Below are positions 18,437 through 27,566 of a stretch of DNA of 64,000 nt, one piece after another. The stretch comes from Yoonia sp. (GTDB lineage: Bacteria > Pseudomonadota > Alphaproteobacteria > Rhodobacterales > Rhodobacteraceae). The notes under the pieces were generated by a model. That model was not told the DNA's origin. It searched no databases and saw only the letters and a program-made list of their open reading frames with translations. The position numbers were made by a program, and so were the translations under genes. Location: assembly GCA_029252195.1 (NCBI GenBank), contig JAQXBV010000123.1, forward strand, positions 1-64,000. Direction: 5' to 3'. The first letter of the stretch is position 1; every line of letters starts with the position of its first letter.

Positions 18437-19000
18437 ATGTCTGACGATTTTATGCTCGATACCGATGATCTTGAACGCCGTATGGACGGTGCCATTGCCA
18501 ATTTGCGTGTGGAGTTTGCCTCCTTGCGCACAGGCCGCGCCTCTGGATCCATGCTTGAACCAGTGATGGTCGATGCCTATGGCACCATGACCCCAATCAA
18601 TCAAGTGGGCACAGTCAACGTGCCAGAGCCGCGCATGGTCACAATCAACGTTTGGGACAAGGCGCTGGTCTCTAAAGTTGAAAAAGCGATTTTGAACAGT
18701 GGCTTGGGTATCAATCCTCAGTTGAACGGCACGATCATCATGTTGCCGATCCCCGAATTGAACGAAGAGCGCCGCACGCAGTTGACCAAAGTTGCTGGCG
18801 ACTATGCCGAGCGCGCCCGCGTGTCCGTGCGCAACTTGCGCCGCGACGGTATGGACCAGATCAAAAAAGCGAAGGCCGACGGCCTGTCCGAAGACGATCA
18901 GAAGTTTTGGGAAAGCACCGTTCAGGATATTACAAATGCTTACATCAAGAAGGTTGACGAGACCCTTGAGACCAAGCAAGTCGAGATTATGCAGGTCTGA
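18437..19000 (+). CDS. frr: Ribosome-recycling factor
   Basis: RRF, with EF-G, splits post-termination ribosomes. The 187-residue length and two-domain layout are normal. The signature [21 protein letters not shown] is near residue 35, [15 protein letters not shown] is in the middle, and the C-terminal helix ends [12 protein letters not shown]. It starts the run frr-uppS-cdsA-dxr-rseP, with uppS 18 bp downstream. Confidence 0.96.
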   Translation: MSDDFMLDTDDLERRMDGAIANLRVEFASLRTGRASGSMLEPVMVDAYGTMTPINQVGTVNVPEPRMVTINVWDKALVSKVEKAILNSGLGINPQLNGTIIMLPIPELNEERRTQLTKVAGDYAERARVSVRNLRRDGMDQIKKAKADGLSEDDQKFWESTVQDITNAYIKKVDETLETKQVEIMQV

Positions 19001-19018
19001 CCCAAGGGGGGCCAATTG

Positions 19019-19747
19019 ATGGCCAAAGACGTCACGGATTCCAAAGGCGGCCCTGCCCATGTTGCCATTATTATGGATGGAAATGGTCGCTGGGCACAGC
19101 AGCGCGGCCGGCCGCGCCTGTTCGGCCACCATGCGGGCGCAAAGCGCGTCCGTGAGATCGTTGCCGCTTGCCCCGATCTCGGCGTCAAGTACCTGACAAT
19201 ATTCGCCTTTTCGACCGAAAACTGGAAGCGCACCCAATCGGAAGTCGCCGGTCTCATGCGGCTTTTCCGGCGCTATATCGAACGCGAGGCTATGGCCCTG
19301 ATCGAAGACGGGGTCCGCGTCCGGTTTATCGGTGACCGCATCAAGCTGGACGAAAAGCTTGTGTCATTAATGGATAACCTTGAACTTGCGACGGCGCATA
19401 ACGACAAGGTGCATTTGACGATTGCGCTCAATTACGGTGGCCGCGACGAGGTGACCCGTGCGGCGCAATTGATGGCCCTTGAAATCGAACAGGGCCGCCT
19501 GAGCCATAAGGAAGTGGACGCAGAGACATTATCGCGTTTCCTCGATACACGTTTCCTGCCTGACCCGGATCTGGTGATCCGCACGAGTGGCGAGGCCCGC
19601 ATCTCTAATTTCTTGCTCTGGCAATCGGCCTATGCCGAATATGAGTTTGTCGATACCCTTTGGCCCGATTTTACTGCCGGTGAATTTGGCGAAATCTTAG
19701 CAGGCTTTGGAGGACGCGAGCGCCGCTTTGGCGCGGCGACGGTGTAA
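19019..19747 (+). CDS. uppS: Undecaprenyl diphosphate synthase (di-trans,poly-cis)
   Basis: UppS builds the C55 lipid carrier for peptidoglycan and other envelope sugars from FPP and IPP. The catalytic aspartate lies in IIMDGNGRWA. FSTENWKR, ALNYGGRDE and the RTSGEARISNFLLWQ substrate motifs are all present. The frame includes a TTG just before the ATG at 19019; the ATG, eight bases after AAGGGGG, is preferred and gives 242 residues. The next gene, cdsA, starts three bases after its stop. Confidence 0.95.
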   Translation: MAKDVTDSKGGPAHVAIIMDGNGRWAQQRGRPRLFGHHAGAKRVREIVAACPDLGVKYLTIFAFSTENWKRTQSEVAGLMRLFRRYIEREAMALIEDGVRVRFIGDRIKLDEKLVSLMDNLELATAHNDKVHLTIALNYGGRDEVTRAAQLMALEIEQGRLSHKEVDAETLSRFLDTRFLPDPDLVIRTSGEARISNFLLWQSAYAEYEFVDTLWPDFTAGEFGEILAGFGGRERRFGAATV

Positions 19748-19750
19748 CAT

Positions 19751-20536
19751 ATGGCAAGCAATTGGGACGATCTATCAGACCGCACGATGTCAGCCGCCGT
19801 CATGGTGGTGATCGGTGCGTCGGCGGATTATGCGGGCGGTCTGTGGTTTCAGATGACGGTGGTTTTTGCGACAGCTGTGATGATCTGGGAACTGTGGTCC
19901 ATGATTGCGCCGAGCCGCACGACGGCGGCGGCCTTGCTGGCGGCCTTGTCTGCGGCGGTGCTCTCTGCGCAATTGGCCGAGCCAAACGCGCGCGTTGTGC
20001 TTTTGTTCTTGGTGGTTCCTGTGCTTGGGGCCGTCTTGCTCAAGAAATTGCAGGCCGCTTTTGCGCTTTATGCGCTGGTGATCATGGTCGCGGGTTTTGC
20101 TTTGGTTCAGTTCCGCAACGACTTTGGCGCGCTGTGGATTCTCTGGCTGTTACTGGTGGTCATCGCTTCTGATGTGCTGGGCTATTTTGCGGGCCGCACT
20201 TTTGGCGGGCCTAAATTCTGGCCGGCGATTAGCCCCAAGAAGACATGGAGCGGCACAATTGCCGGCTGGGTCGGGGCAGGGTGCGTGGGCCTGTTGTTCG
20301 CTATGCTGACGGATGCCAGCATGATCTTGGTGCCGCTCTCGATGCTTTTGAGCTTTGCCGGTCAGTTGGGCGATATTGCCGAAAGCGCCATCAAGCGGCG
20401 CACGGGAATCAAAGATAGCTCGACGCTTATTCCGGGTCATGGCGGCTTGCTCGACCGATTTGATGCGCTGTTGGGCGTGGCACTTGTTATGTTCATCGTC
20501 ACGCTGCTCTTCAGCCTGCCTGGGGTTGTTTTTTGA
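19751..20536 (+). CDS. cdsA: Phosphatidate cytidylyltransferase
   Basis: CdsA makes CDP-diacylglycerol, the branch point of phospholipid synthesis, in the inner membrane. The 261-residue protein has about seven hydrophobic helices. It carries the C-terminal family signature running from GQLGDIAESAIKRR through GIKDSSTLIPGHGGLLDRFD, with its conserved acidic residues. Its TGA stop overlaps the TTG start of dxr as TTGA. Confidence 0.92.
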   Translation: MASNWDDLSDRTMSAAVMVVIGASADYAGGLWFQMTVVFATAVMIWELWSMIAPSRTTAAALLAALSAAVLSAQLAEPNARVVLLFLVVPVLGAVLLKKLQAAFALYALVIMVAGFALVQFRNDFGALWILWLLLVVIASDVLGYFAGRTFGGPKFWPAISPKKTWSGTIAGWVGAGCVGLLFAMLTDASMILVPLSMLLSFAGQLGDIAESAIKRRTGIKDSSTLIPGHGGLLDRFDALLGVALVMFIVTLLFSLPGVVF

Positions 20537-21702
20537 AGTCGGTCACAATTTTCGGAGCGACGGGGTCAGTAGGGCAAAGCGCGATTGATCTGATCGCCCG
20601 CGCGCCTGATGAGTATGACGTCGTGGCCCTGACGGGCGGGCGTAATCTCGCGCTTTTGGCCGCAGATGCCCTGCGCCTGAAGGCTAAGGTCGCGGTCACC
20701 TGTCACGCTGAATTATATAGCGACTTGAAGGACTTGCTGGCCGGAACAGGTGTCGAGGTTGCCGCGGGCACTTTGGCTGTGACTGAGGCGGCCCATCTTC
20801 CGGCTGATTGGACATTGTCCGCTATTATAGGTGCGGCGGGGCTCGTGCCGAGCTTTACCGCCTTGTCGCACGGGCGCACTCTGGCGCTGGCCAATAAGGA
20901 AAGCCTTGTGACTGCCGGTCCGCTTTTGATGCAGGCCGCAAAGGATCACCGCGCGACGATCTTGCCCGTCGATAGCGAACATTCGGCAGTGTTTCAGGCG
21001 CTTGTCGGAGAAGATATGGCGGCTGTCGAGCGTGTGATCATTACCGCCTCTGGGGGAGCGTTTCGCGATTGGCCGATCGAAAAGCTCGCGGGTGCGACTT
21101 TGACCGAGGCTTCTTCCCATCCGAATTGGAATATGGGCCAGCGGATCACCATTGATAGCGCGTCTATGTTTAACAAAGGCATGGAGCTTATTGAAACCAA
21201 AGAGTTCTTCGGCGTTGATCCAAAGATGATCGAGGTTTTGGTGCACCGTGAGAGCCTTGTGCATGCGCTTGTCGGGTTCACCGACGGCGCGCTGATGGCC
21301 CATGTCGGACCGCCTGATATGCGCCATGCGATCGGCTATGCGTTGCATTGGCCCAACCGCGGTGTTTTGCCCGTCGAGCGGCTTGATCTAGCCAAGATCG
21401 GGCAATTGAGCTTCGAGGCGGCGGACCCTGCGCGCTACCCTGCGCTTCAAATAGCCGCCGATGTGATGTCCTCGGGAGGCCTTGCCGGCGCCGCGTTTAA
21501 TGCCGCCAAAGAGCGCGCCTTGGATCTTTTTATCGCGGGCGAGATCGGCTTTGTGGACATGGCGCGGATCGTTTCACGGGTTCTTGACAAGATGTTGGCC
21601 TCAGATGGGCTGCAAAATGCCCTAATTACGTTAGATAATGTACTTGAAATAGACGCTTTAGCGCGTAAGCGCGCGGACGAAGCCAAGACAGAACTAGGAT
21701 AA
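20533..21702 (+). CDS. dxr: 1-Deoxy-D-xylulose 5-phosphate reductoisomerase
   Basis: Dxr (IspC) converts DXP to MEP with NADPH, the committed step of the non-mevalonate isoprenoid pathway. The NADPH loop GATGSVG begins at residue 8; metal and substrate motifs DSEHSAVFQ, ASGGAFR and NWNMGQRITIDSASM(F)NKG(M)E follow. Because the nucleotide loop lies so close to the N-terminus, the start must be the TTG at 20533, which overlaps the cdsA stop (TTGA). Length is 389 residues, normal for the family. ispDF, encoding later steps, is at 44682-45812. Confidence 0.95.
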   Translation: MKSVTIFGATGSVGQSAIDLIARAPDEYDVVALTGGRNLALLAADALRLKAKVAVTCHAELYSDLKDLLAGTGVEVAAGTLAVTEAAHLPADWTLSAIIGAAGLVPSFTALSHGRTLALANKESLVTAGPLLMQAAKDHRATILPVDSEHSAVFQALVGEDMAAVERVIITASGGAFRDWPIEKLAGATLTEASSHPNWNMGQRITIDSASMFNKGMELIETKEFFGVDPKMIEVLVHRESLVHALVGFTDGALMAHVGPPDMRHAIGYALHWPNRGVLPVERLDLAKIGQLSFEAADPARYPALQIAADVMSSGGLAGAAFNAAKERALDLFIAGEIGFVDMARIVSRVLDKMLASDGLQNALITLDNVLEIDALARKRADEAKTELG

Positions 21703-21706
21703 ACCG

Positions 21707-23032
21707 TTGGATTTTGCTCAAATTTTGCCGTCATTTGGTGGTGCCGCATTTACAATTATTGCTTTTGTGGTGGCATTGTCGGTTATCGTCGCAATCCACG
21801 AATATGGACATTACATCGTCGGGCGCTGGTGCGGCATTCATGCAGAGGTCTTTAGCCTCGGCTTTGGGCCCGTGCTTGCCTCGCGCTTTGACAAGCGGGG
21901 CACACGTTGGCAGATCGCCGCCTTGCCCTTTGGCGGTTATGTCCGTTTTCTGGGCGACACGAACGCGGCGGGGATTGGCCCTGAGGGCGAGGTATCCGAG
22001 GCTGACAAACGCCGCTCGATGGCGGGTGCGCCGCTTTGGGCGCGTGCGCTGACAGTGTTGGCGGGCCCCGTGTTTAACTTCATTCTCGCCATAGCGATTT
22101 TCGCGGCTGTCGCCATGAGTGAAGGCCAGTCCAAAGATCCGCTGACCTTTGAGAGCAGTTTGGATTTGCCCGCGCAATATGTCTCCGAGTTTCAGGCAGG
22201 AGATGAAGTTGTCTCCGTGGAAGGTCAGGTCTTTGGCGAGGAAAGCTTTGATATCACGGCCCTCCCTTACGAGCCAGTTCTTACCTATCAAATCCGGCGC
22301 GACGGTATGGAGTTGGCGATCAAAGGCCCTTATCTGATGCCTGCCGCGATCACGGGGATCAATCCACGCACGGCTGCCGATGATGCGGGCCTGCGCAAGG
22401 GTGACGTAATCGTCGCGATCGACGGGGCGCCAGTTGTCGCGTTTGACCAGATTGTACAGGCGGTGAAAGCTGTCGATGGCGCGCCGCTGACATTGGATGT
22501 CTGGCGCGCGGGCGCAGTATCGCAGTTCACCCTATCGCCGCGCCGCGTGGATATTCCGCTGCAAGCGGGCGGGTTTGAAACCCGTTGGCTTATCGGGATT
22601 ACAGGAAGCGTCTTTTTCATCGAAGCGACCGAGACACTGGGACTCTGGGAATCGCTCCAAAGAGCCACGACGCAGCTTTACTTCATCCTGAAGTCGTCAT
22701 TGTCGGGCCTTTGGCATGTGGCGACGGGCGCGATTTCAACTTGTAACCTTTCCGGCCCCGTGGGCATCGCCCAAACAAGTGGGACGATGGCCGCGCAAGG
22801 GGCGACAAGCTTTATCTGGTTTGTGGGCATGTTGTCGGCGGCCGTGGGTCTGTTGAACCTGTTCCCGGTCCCGATCCTTGATGGTGGCCATCTGGTGTTT
22901 CACGCCTATGAGGCGGTGTTCCGCAAAAAGCCGTCGGACGCTGCATTTAATGTGCTGATGATGATGGGGCTTGCGTTGATCGGGGCCATGATGATCTTTG
23001 CGATGCTCAACGATTTGGTGCTTTGTCCCTAA
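21707..23032 (+). CDS. rseP: RIP metalloprotease RseP (site-2 protease)
   Basis: This inner-membrane zinc protease cuts transmembrane substrates such as anti-sigma factors. HEYGH at residues 31-35 is the zinc site in the first helix. A PDZ domain occupies the middle (GLRKGDVIVAIDGAPV). The second zinc-ligand motif PIPILDGGHLV lies near residue 385, among the C-terminal helices. The start is TTG at 21707, six bases after AGGAT and four bases after the dxr stop; no ATG upstream of the HExxH helix is available. A CNLSGPVG segment near residue 350 is the family's conserved loop. Confidence 0.94.
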   Translation: MDFAQILPSFGGAAFTIIAFVVALSVIVAIHEYGHYIVGRWCGIHAEVFSLGFGPVLASRFDKRGTRWQIAALPFGGYVRFLGDTNAAGIGPEGEVSEADKRRSMAGAPLWARALTVLAGPVFNFILAIAIFAAVAMSEGQSKDPLTFESSLDLPAQYVSEFQAGDEVVSVEGQVFGEESFDITALPYEPVLTYQIRRDGMELAIKGPYLMPAAITGINPRTAADDAGLRKGDVIVAIDGAPVVAFDQIVQAVKAVDGAPLTLDVWRAGAVSQFTLSPRRVDIPLQAGGFETRWLIGITGSVFFIEATETLGLWESLQRATTQLYFILKSSLSGLWHVATGAISTCNLSGPVGIAQTSGTMAAQGATSFIWFVGMLSAAVGLLNLFPVPILDGGHLVFHAYEAVFRKKPSDAAFNVLMMMGLALIGAMMIFAMLNDLVLCP

Positions 23033-23105
23033 TAGTGACACTGGCTTGCCACATTCTCGCCTTGTTTGGCGGGCAGTTTGAGTCAAGTTTAGTGGAGTTA
23101 GTGAT

Positions 23106-23231
23106 ATGCAAACGATTAGTCAGGGCTACAAAGGTCTTTCATTTTTGGTCAAGCTGAGTGCTGACCGATTGATGATCATGGTCACATTGGTCACGGCGCT
23201 TTATGTCGGCTCGTATCTCGCGCTGGTTTAA
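23106..23231 (+). CDS. Small membrane protein between rseP and bamA, 41 residues
   Basis: An ATG at 23106, nine bases after GGAG, opens a 41-codon frame ending in TAA at 23229-23231. The product has a polar start (MQTISQGYKG) and one hydrophobic helix (LMIMVTLVTALYVGSYLALV). A terminator-like hairpin follows 27 bp later, which supports this being an expressed unit. I believe a short hydrophobic protein at this place is common in relatives, but I cannot confirm it here. Function unknown. Confidence 0.6.
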   Translation: MQTISQGYKGLSFLVKLSADRLMIMVTLVTALYVGSYLALV

Positions 23232-23257
23232 TCGCGCAACACATCAAACGTCAGCAA

Positions 23258-23281
23258 AAACGCGCCCATTGTGGCGCGTTT
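23258..23281 (+). terminator. Rho-independent-type terminator before bamA
   Basis: AAACGCGCC (23258-23266) pairs with GGCGCGTTT (23273-23281) around a six-base loop, followed by GTTCGTTTTG. It separates the rseP/small-protein end from bamA, which then needs its own promoter in 23282-23351. Confidence 0.75.
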
Positions 23282-23351
23282 GTTCGTTTTGACATCGCGG
23301 CTTAGGTCCGTTAGTCCGTAGGGTACTGGGATGTCATAACAGGCGAAAATA

Positions 23352-25676
23352 ATGAACCGTACAATTGTTCGCGCTCAGGCGCACACTACCACCGTCCTGC
23401 AGCGACTATTTTTCGTTTTGTTTCTTGGGGTTGCAGCGATTTTTGCGACCCAGTCAAGCGCCCAAAGCTACACGTTTACTGCGGTGCAAATTGACGGGAA
23501 CCTCCGTGTTGAGGACGGCACGATCCTGTCATTTGCGGGAATCAGCCGTGGCGTGACGATTTCAGCGGGTGAATTGAACGATGCGGCCCAGCGTATTCGT
23601 GATTCTGGCCTTTTTGAATCCGTTGATGTGATCCCGCAGGGGGCGACGCTTGTGATTGCTGTCGTCGAGGCGCCGACGATCAACCAGATCAATGTTGAAG
23701 GCAACACCAAGGTCCGCGATGCCGAGCTGCTCGCCGTGGTCCAATCCCAGCCGCGCCGCGTTTACAGCGCCGCTCAGGCAGAGCGCGATACAGCAGCAAT
23801 ATCAGAAATTTACGCTTCCAAGGGCCGTGTGAACGCCATCGTACGTCCGCGCATCATCAAACGCTCTGACAACCGTGTCGATCTGGTGTTTGAAGTGGTT
23901 GAGGCGGGTGTTACCGAAATTGAGCGGATTTCCTTTGTCGGCAACCGCACCTATTCCGAGAACCGTCTGCGCCGTGTGCTGGAAACCAAGCAGGCGGGTA
24001 TTTTGCGCGCCCTTATTTCCCGCGATACCTTTGTTGAGGACCGGATTGCCTTTGACCGCCGCGCTTTGACCGATTTTTATCAGTCGCGTGGGTACGTTGA
24101 TTTTCAGGTGCAAAACGTCGACGTGGCTCTGACCCGCGAGCGCGATGCCTATCTTGTGACTTTCAACGTGCAAGAGGGCCAGCAGTTTACCTTTGGCGAA
24201 ATCTCGGTCACGAGCGACATCCCTGAGGCGGACGCTGAGGTTTTCCGTAACGAGCTGCGCTTGCAGTCGGGGGGCGTCTACACGCCCACTGCGATCGAGA
24301 CAGAGATTTCCCGCTTGGAGCGCTTGGCGCTGAAGATGGGGGTTAACTTCTTGCAGGTCGATCCGCGGGTTACCCGCAATGACCGCGATTTGAAGCTGAA
24401 CGTCGAATTCGCTTTGGTCCGTGGCGAGCGTATCTTTGTCGAGCGTATCGATATCGAAGGCAATAACACGACGCTTGACCGTATCGTGCGCAACCAGTTC
24501 CGCACCGTTGAGGGCGATCCGTTCAACCCCCGCGAAATCCGCGAAAGTGCGGAACGGATCCGCGCACTGGGGTTCTTTGCGAATGCCGACGTGCAGGCGC
24601 GCGAGGGCTCCACGCCCAACCAGATTATCGTGGATGTTAACGTCGAAGAGGCCAATACAGGCTCGCTGTCGTTCGGGGCCAATTACAACTCTGACAATGG
24701 TTTCGGGTTGATTGCTTCATATCGTCAGACCAACTTCTTGGGTCGTGGCCAGACCGTGAATGCGCAGCTTTCGACCGCAGTCGCCAACCGCGTGTTGTCT
24801 TTCTCCTTTCAAGAGCCTCAGTTGCTTGGCCGTGATTTAGGGTTTGGCTTTGAGTTTGATTACCGCACCACAAACAACGAGAACGCGACCTACGATACGG
24901 AAACCTTCCGCTTTAAGCCGTCGCTGACCTTCCCTGTGAGCGAAAATGGCCGTCTGCAGGTGTTCTATGCCTATGATTACACCAGCCTGACGGACATGAG
25001 CGCAAACACCAGCCCGATTATCACCGTGGATGAGGGATCGGTTGGCGCAAGCTCGCTTGGCTATCAATATAGTTTCGACAGCCGCCGCACGGGCATTGAT
25101 CCAAATACCGGCGTTGTGCTGCGGTTCGGCCAAGAGTTTGGATTTGGCGATGCGCAATACATCAAATCCACCGCTTTGGCGGCGGTTGAGACGAAAGTCT
25201 TGAATGAAGAAATCACCCTGCGTGCGACGATTGAGGGTGGCTATCTGGATTATACGAAGGGTAACAGCCGGATTACTGACCGTTTCTTTTTGAACAGCCG
25301 CCAGATGCGTGGTTTTGAGCCGGGTGGGATTGGGCCGCGTGATTTTGATGATATTACCGATCCTGCAAACGTGATTAACGACGCCTTGGGTGGAAACGCC
25401 TTTGCTGTGATCCGTCTTGAGACCGAATTCCCGATTGGCTTGCCAAGCGAATACGGCATTTCAGGCGGCGCGTTTGTCGATTATGGCTCCGTTTGGGATG
25501 TGGGCCGCCCAGATGTTCCGTTCTACGACGAGTTCACGCCGCGCACTGTGGCGGGTGTCTCGTTGTTCTGGACGACCCCGATTGGTCCGTTGCGTTTCAA
25601 CTTCTCGGATGTGTTGGACAAGCAAAAGCTCGACACCGCCAAGAATTTTGACGTGACGATTTCGACAAACTTCTGA
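23352..25676 (+). CDS. bamA: Outer membrane protein assembly factor BamA
   Basis: BamA is the core of the machine that inserts beta-barrels into the outer membrane. The 774-residue protein has a long signal peptide (to about residue 37, ending SSAQS). Five POTRA domains follow to about residue 430; repeated VEGNTKV/ISFVGNRTY/IDIEGNNTT starts mark several of them. The C-terminal Omp85 barrel contains the RQMRGFEPGGIGPRD loop, matching the conserved VRGF-type motif, and ends in a terminal strand closing with phenylalanine (TISTNF). The next gene starts one base inside the stop (TGATG). Confidence 0.96.
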   Translation: MNRTIVRAQAHTTTVLQRLFFVLFLGVAAIFATQSSAQSYTFTAVQIDGNLRVEDGTILSFAGISRGVTISAGELNDAAQRIRDSGLFESVDVIPQGATLVIAVVEAPTINQINVEGNTKVRDAELLAVVQSQPRRVYSAAQAERDTAAISEIYASKGRVNAIVRPRIIKRSDNRVDLVFEVVEAGVTEIERISFVGNRTYSENRLRRVLETKQAGILRALISRDTFVEDRIAFDRRALTDFYQSRGYVDFQVQNVDVALTRERDAYLVTFNVQEGQQFTFGEISVTSDIPEADAEVFRNELRLQSGGVYTPTAIETEISRLERLALKMGVNFLQVDPRVTRNDRDLKLNVEFALVRGERIFVERIDIEGNNTTLDRIVRNQFRTVEGDPFNPREIRESAERIRALGFFANADVQAREGSTPNQIIVDVNVEEANTGSLSFGANYNSDNGFGLIASYRQTNFLGRGQTVNAQLSTAVANRVLSFSFQEPQLLGRDLGFGFEFDYRTTNNENATYDTETFRFKPSLTFPVSENGRLQVFYAYDYTSLTDMSANTSPIITVDEGSVGASSLGYQYSFDSRRTGIDPNTGVVLRFGQEFGFGDAQYIKSTALAAVETKVLNEEITLRATIEGGYLDYTKGNSRITDRFFLNSRQMRGFEPGGIGPRDFDDITDPANVINDALGGNAFAVIRLETEFPIGLPSEYGISGGAFVDYGSVWDVGRPDVPFYDEFTPRTVAGVSLFWTTPIGPLRFNFSDVLDKQKLDTAKNFDVTISTNF

Positions 25677-26254
25677 TGCGCGCAAGCTTGCTCTTATTGT
25701 CTGTGCTCTGTGCGGCAGCGATTGCCGTGCAGACACAGGCGCAAGAGGCGCCGAGCCTTGGCACCACCTTATCCAACGTGGTCGTCATCGACACCGATGA
25801 GCTTTATCGCGGCACAAAGATGGGACGGCGTATTGCCGTCAATCTTGAAGAGCGGGCCCGCGCCTTACAGGCCGAAAACGAACAGATCACAGCCGCGCTG
25901 ACAGCCGAGGAAAAAAGCCTCACAGAGCGGCGCACTGCGATGGATCCGGTGTTATTCCGCAAGGAGGCCGCTGATTTTAACACCCGCGTGCAGGGCATTC
26001 GCCGTGCGCGGGATGCGGCGATTGCGGCCTTTGAGGCAGAGCGCGACGCAGCACCGCGCGTGTTTCTGGAACGTGTCCGCAATGTTATTGGCGATCTGAT
26101 GATTGAACGCGGCGCGGTTGCGGTACTAGACCAACGCATCGTGTTTTTGAGCCTCAGCAGCGCGGATATCACCCGCGCGGCCATTGCTCGCATTGATCAG
26201 GTCATGGGCGACGGCACAGACGCCACGACGACAGCCCCAACGCCCGAGAACTAG
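25676..26254 (+). CDS. OmpH/Skp family periplasmic chaperone
   Basis: The 192-residue protein has a signal peptide (MRASLLLLSVLCAAAIAVQTQA) and the OmpH/Skp layout: a short beta start (VVVIDTDELYRGTKMGRR), a long alpha-helical arm rich in Glu, Arg and Ala, and a return into a C-terminal strand region (VAVLDQRIVFLS). Such proteins escort unfolded barrels to BamA, in keeping with its start overlapping the bamA stop. The short tail after residue 180 is Thr/Ala-rich. Confidence 0.85.
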   Translation: MRASLLLLSVLCAAAIAVQTQAQEAPSLGTTLSNVVVIDTDELYRGTKMGRRIAVNLEERARALQAENEQITAALTAEEKSLTERRTAMDPVLFRKEAADFNTRVQGIRRARDAAIAAFEAERDAAPRVFLERVRNVIGDLMIERGAVAVLDQRIVFLSLSSADITRAAIARIDQVMGDGTDATTTAPTPEN

Positions 26255-26304
26255 GCTTTCCTTGCTCGCTGTGACGGGCTTTGCTAGGAATGCGGGATGA
26301 AATC

Positions 26305-26784
26305 ATGAATGGACCCGAGCCGATGACCGACACGCCAACAACCGCCGATATCAAGCTGATCAAAAAGATTATTCCGCACCGCTATCCCTTCCTGTTGGTG
26401 GATAAGGTGCGCGATATTGACGGGATCAAATCTGCGGTAGGTATCAAGAATGTGACAATGAACGAGCCTCATTTTCAGGGGCACTTTCCGGGCAACCCGA
26501 TCATGCCTGGTGTGACGATTGTCGAAGCCATGGCGCAGACGGCTGCCGTGATGATCGGCACCAGCCTTGGCCTGACAGACGGCAATCTGAACGTCTATTT
26601 CATGGCGATTGATAACTGCAAATTCCGCCGCATGGTCGTGCCGGGTGATGTGCTCGAAATGCATCTTGAGACGACACGCGGCAAGGCGGGCGGCAAAGTC
26701 TGGCGCTTTAAGGGCGTGGCCACGGTTGACGGCGAAATGGCCGCAGAGGCCGAGTTCACAGCCATGATGGATCTGAAGGCCTAA
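26305..26784 (+). CDS. fabZ: 3-Hydroxyacyl-ACP dehydratase FabZ
   Basis: FabZ removes water from 3-hydroxyacyl-ACP in fatty acid elongation and also balances the pool used for lipid A. The hot-dog enzyme shows [10 protein letters not shown], then the catalytic His in [11 protein letters not shown] and Glu in VEAMAQ. Start choice is uncertain. ATG 26305 has GGGATGA upstream and gives 159 residues; ATG 26323 (MTDTPTT) gives 153 and also fits relatives. Its TAA overlaps the lpxA ATG by one base. Confidence 0.93.
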   Translation: MNGPEPMTDTPTTADIKLIKKIIPHRYPFLLVDKVRDIDGIKSAVGIKNVTMNEPHFQGHFPGNPIMPGVTIVEAMAQTAAVMIGTSLGLTDGNLNVYFMAIDNCKFRRMVVPGDVLEMHLETTRGKAGGKVWRFKGVATVDGEMAAEAEFTAMMDLKA

Positions 26785-27566
26785 TGTCCGGCGTCCACCC
26801 TTCGGCGGTGATTGAGGCTGGTGCTGTCATCGGAGAGGGCTGTGTTATCGGCCCGTTCTGTGTCGTCGGGCCAGAGGTGGTTCTGGCCAAGGGCGTTGTG
26901 CTCAAGTCTCATATCGTTGTCACGGGTGACACGCATATCGGCGAAGGCACAGTGGTTTTCCCGTTCTCGGTGATTGGTGAAATCCCGCAAGACCTCAAGT
27001 TTGGCGGGGAGAAAACCCGTCTGCGGATCGGGGAGCGCAACCGTATCCGCGAACACGTGACGATGAACACCGGCACCGCTGGCGGCGGCGGCGAGACGCG
27101 GATCGGTGACGACGGCCTGTTTATGGCGGGCTGTCACATTGCCCATGATGCGATCATTGGCAACCGCGTAATCGTGGTCAATTCCAGCGCCGTGGCAGGG
27201 CATTGTCACATCGAGGATGACGTGATTATCGGCGGTCTCTGCGGCATTCACCAATGGGTGCGGATCGGGCAGGGTGCTATTATCGGTGCGCTGTCGATGG
27301 TCACAAATGATGTGGTGCCGCATGGGTTGGTCATGGGGCCGCGTGGCACGCTGGACGGGCTGAACCTTGTCGGATTGAAGCGCAAGGGCGTGCCGCGTGC
27401 TGATATCACGGCGCTGCGGGCCGCATTTCAGGCGCTCAAGGATGGCGAGGGCACGTTTCACGATCGCGCGGCGCGTTTGGCTGAAGAAAGCGAAAGCGAT
27501 TACGTCCAGCAGATGGTCGCGTTTATCCTCGGAGAGACGGACCGCAACTTTCTGACACCAAGCTGA
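26784..27566 (+). CDS. lpxA: UDP-N-acetylglucosamine acyltransferase
   Basis: LpxA catalyses the first acylation of UDP-GlcNAc in lipid A synthesis. The 260-residue protein is built of hexapeptide repeats (left-handed beta helix, roughly residues 1-190) with the catalytic histidine in MAGCHIAHD and a GLNLVGLKRKG segment leading into the helical C-terminus. It is packed between fabZ and lpxI with one-base overlaps on both sides. Confidence 0.95.
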   Translation: MSGVHPSAVIEAGAVIGEGCVIGPFCVVGPEVVLAKGVVLKSHIVVTGDTHIGEGTVVFPFSVIGEIPQDLKFGGEKTRLRIGERNRIREHVTMNTGTAGGGGETRIGDDGLFMAGCHIAHDAIIGNRVIVVNSSAVAGHCHIEDDVIIGGLCGIHQWVRIGQGAIIGALSMVTNDVVPHGLVMGPRGTLDGLNLVGLKRKGVPRADITALRAAFQALKDGEGTFHDRAARLAEESESDYVQQMVAFILGETDRNFLTPS

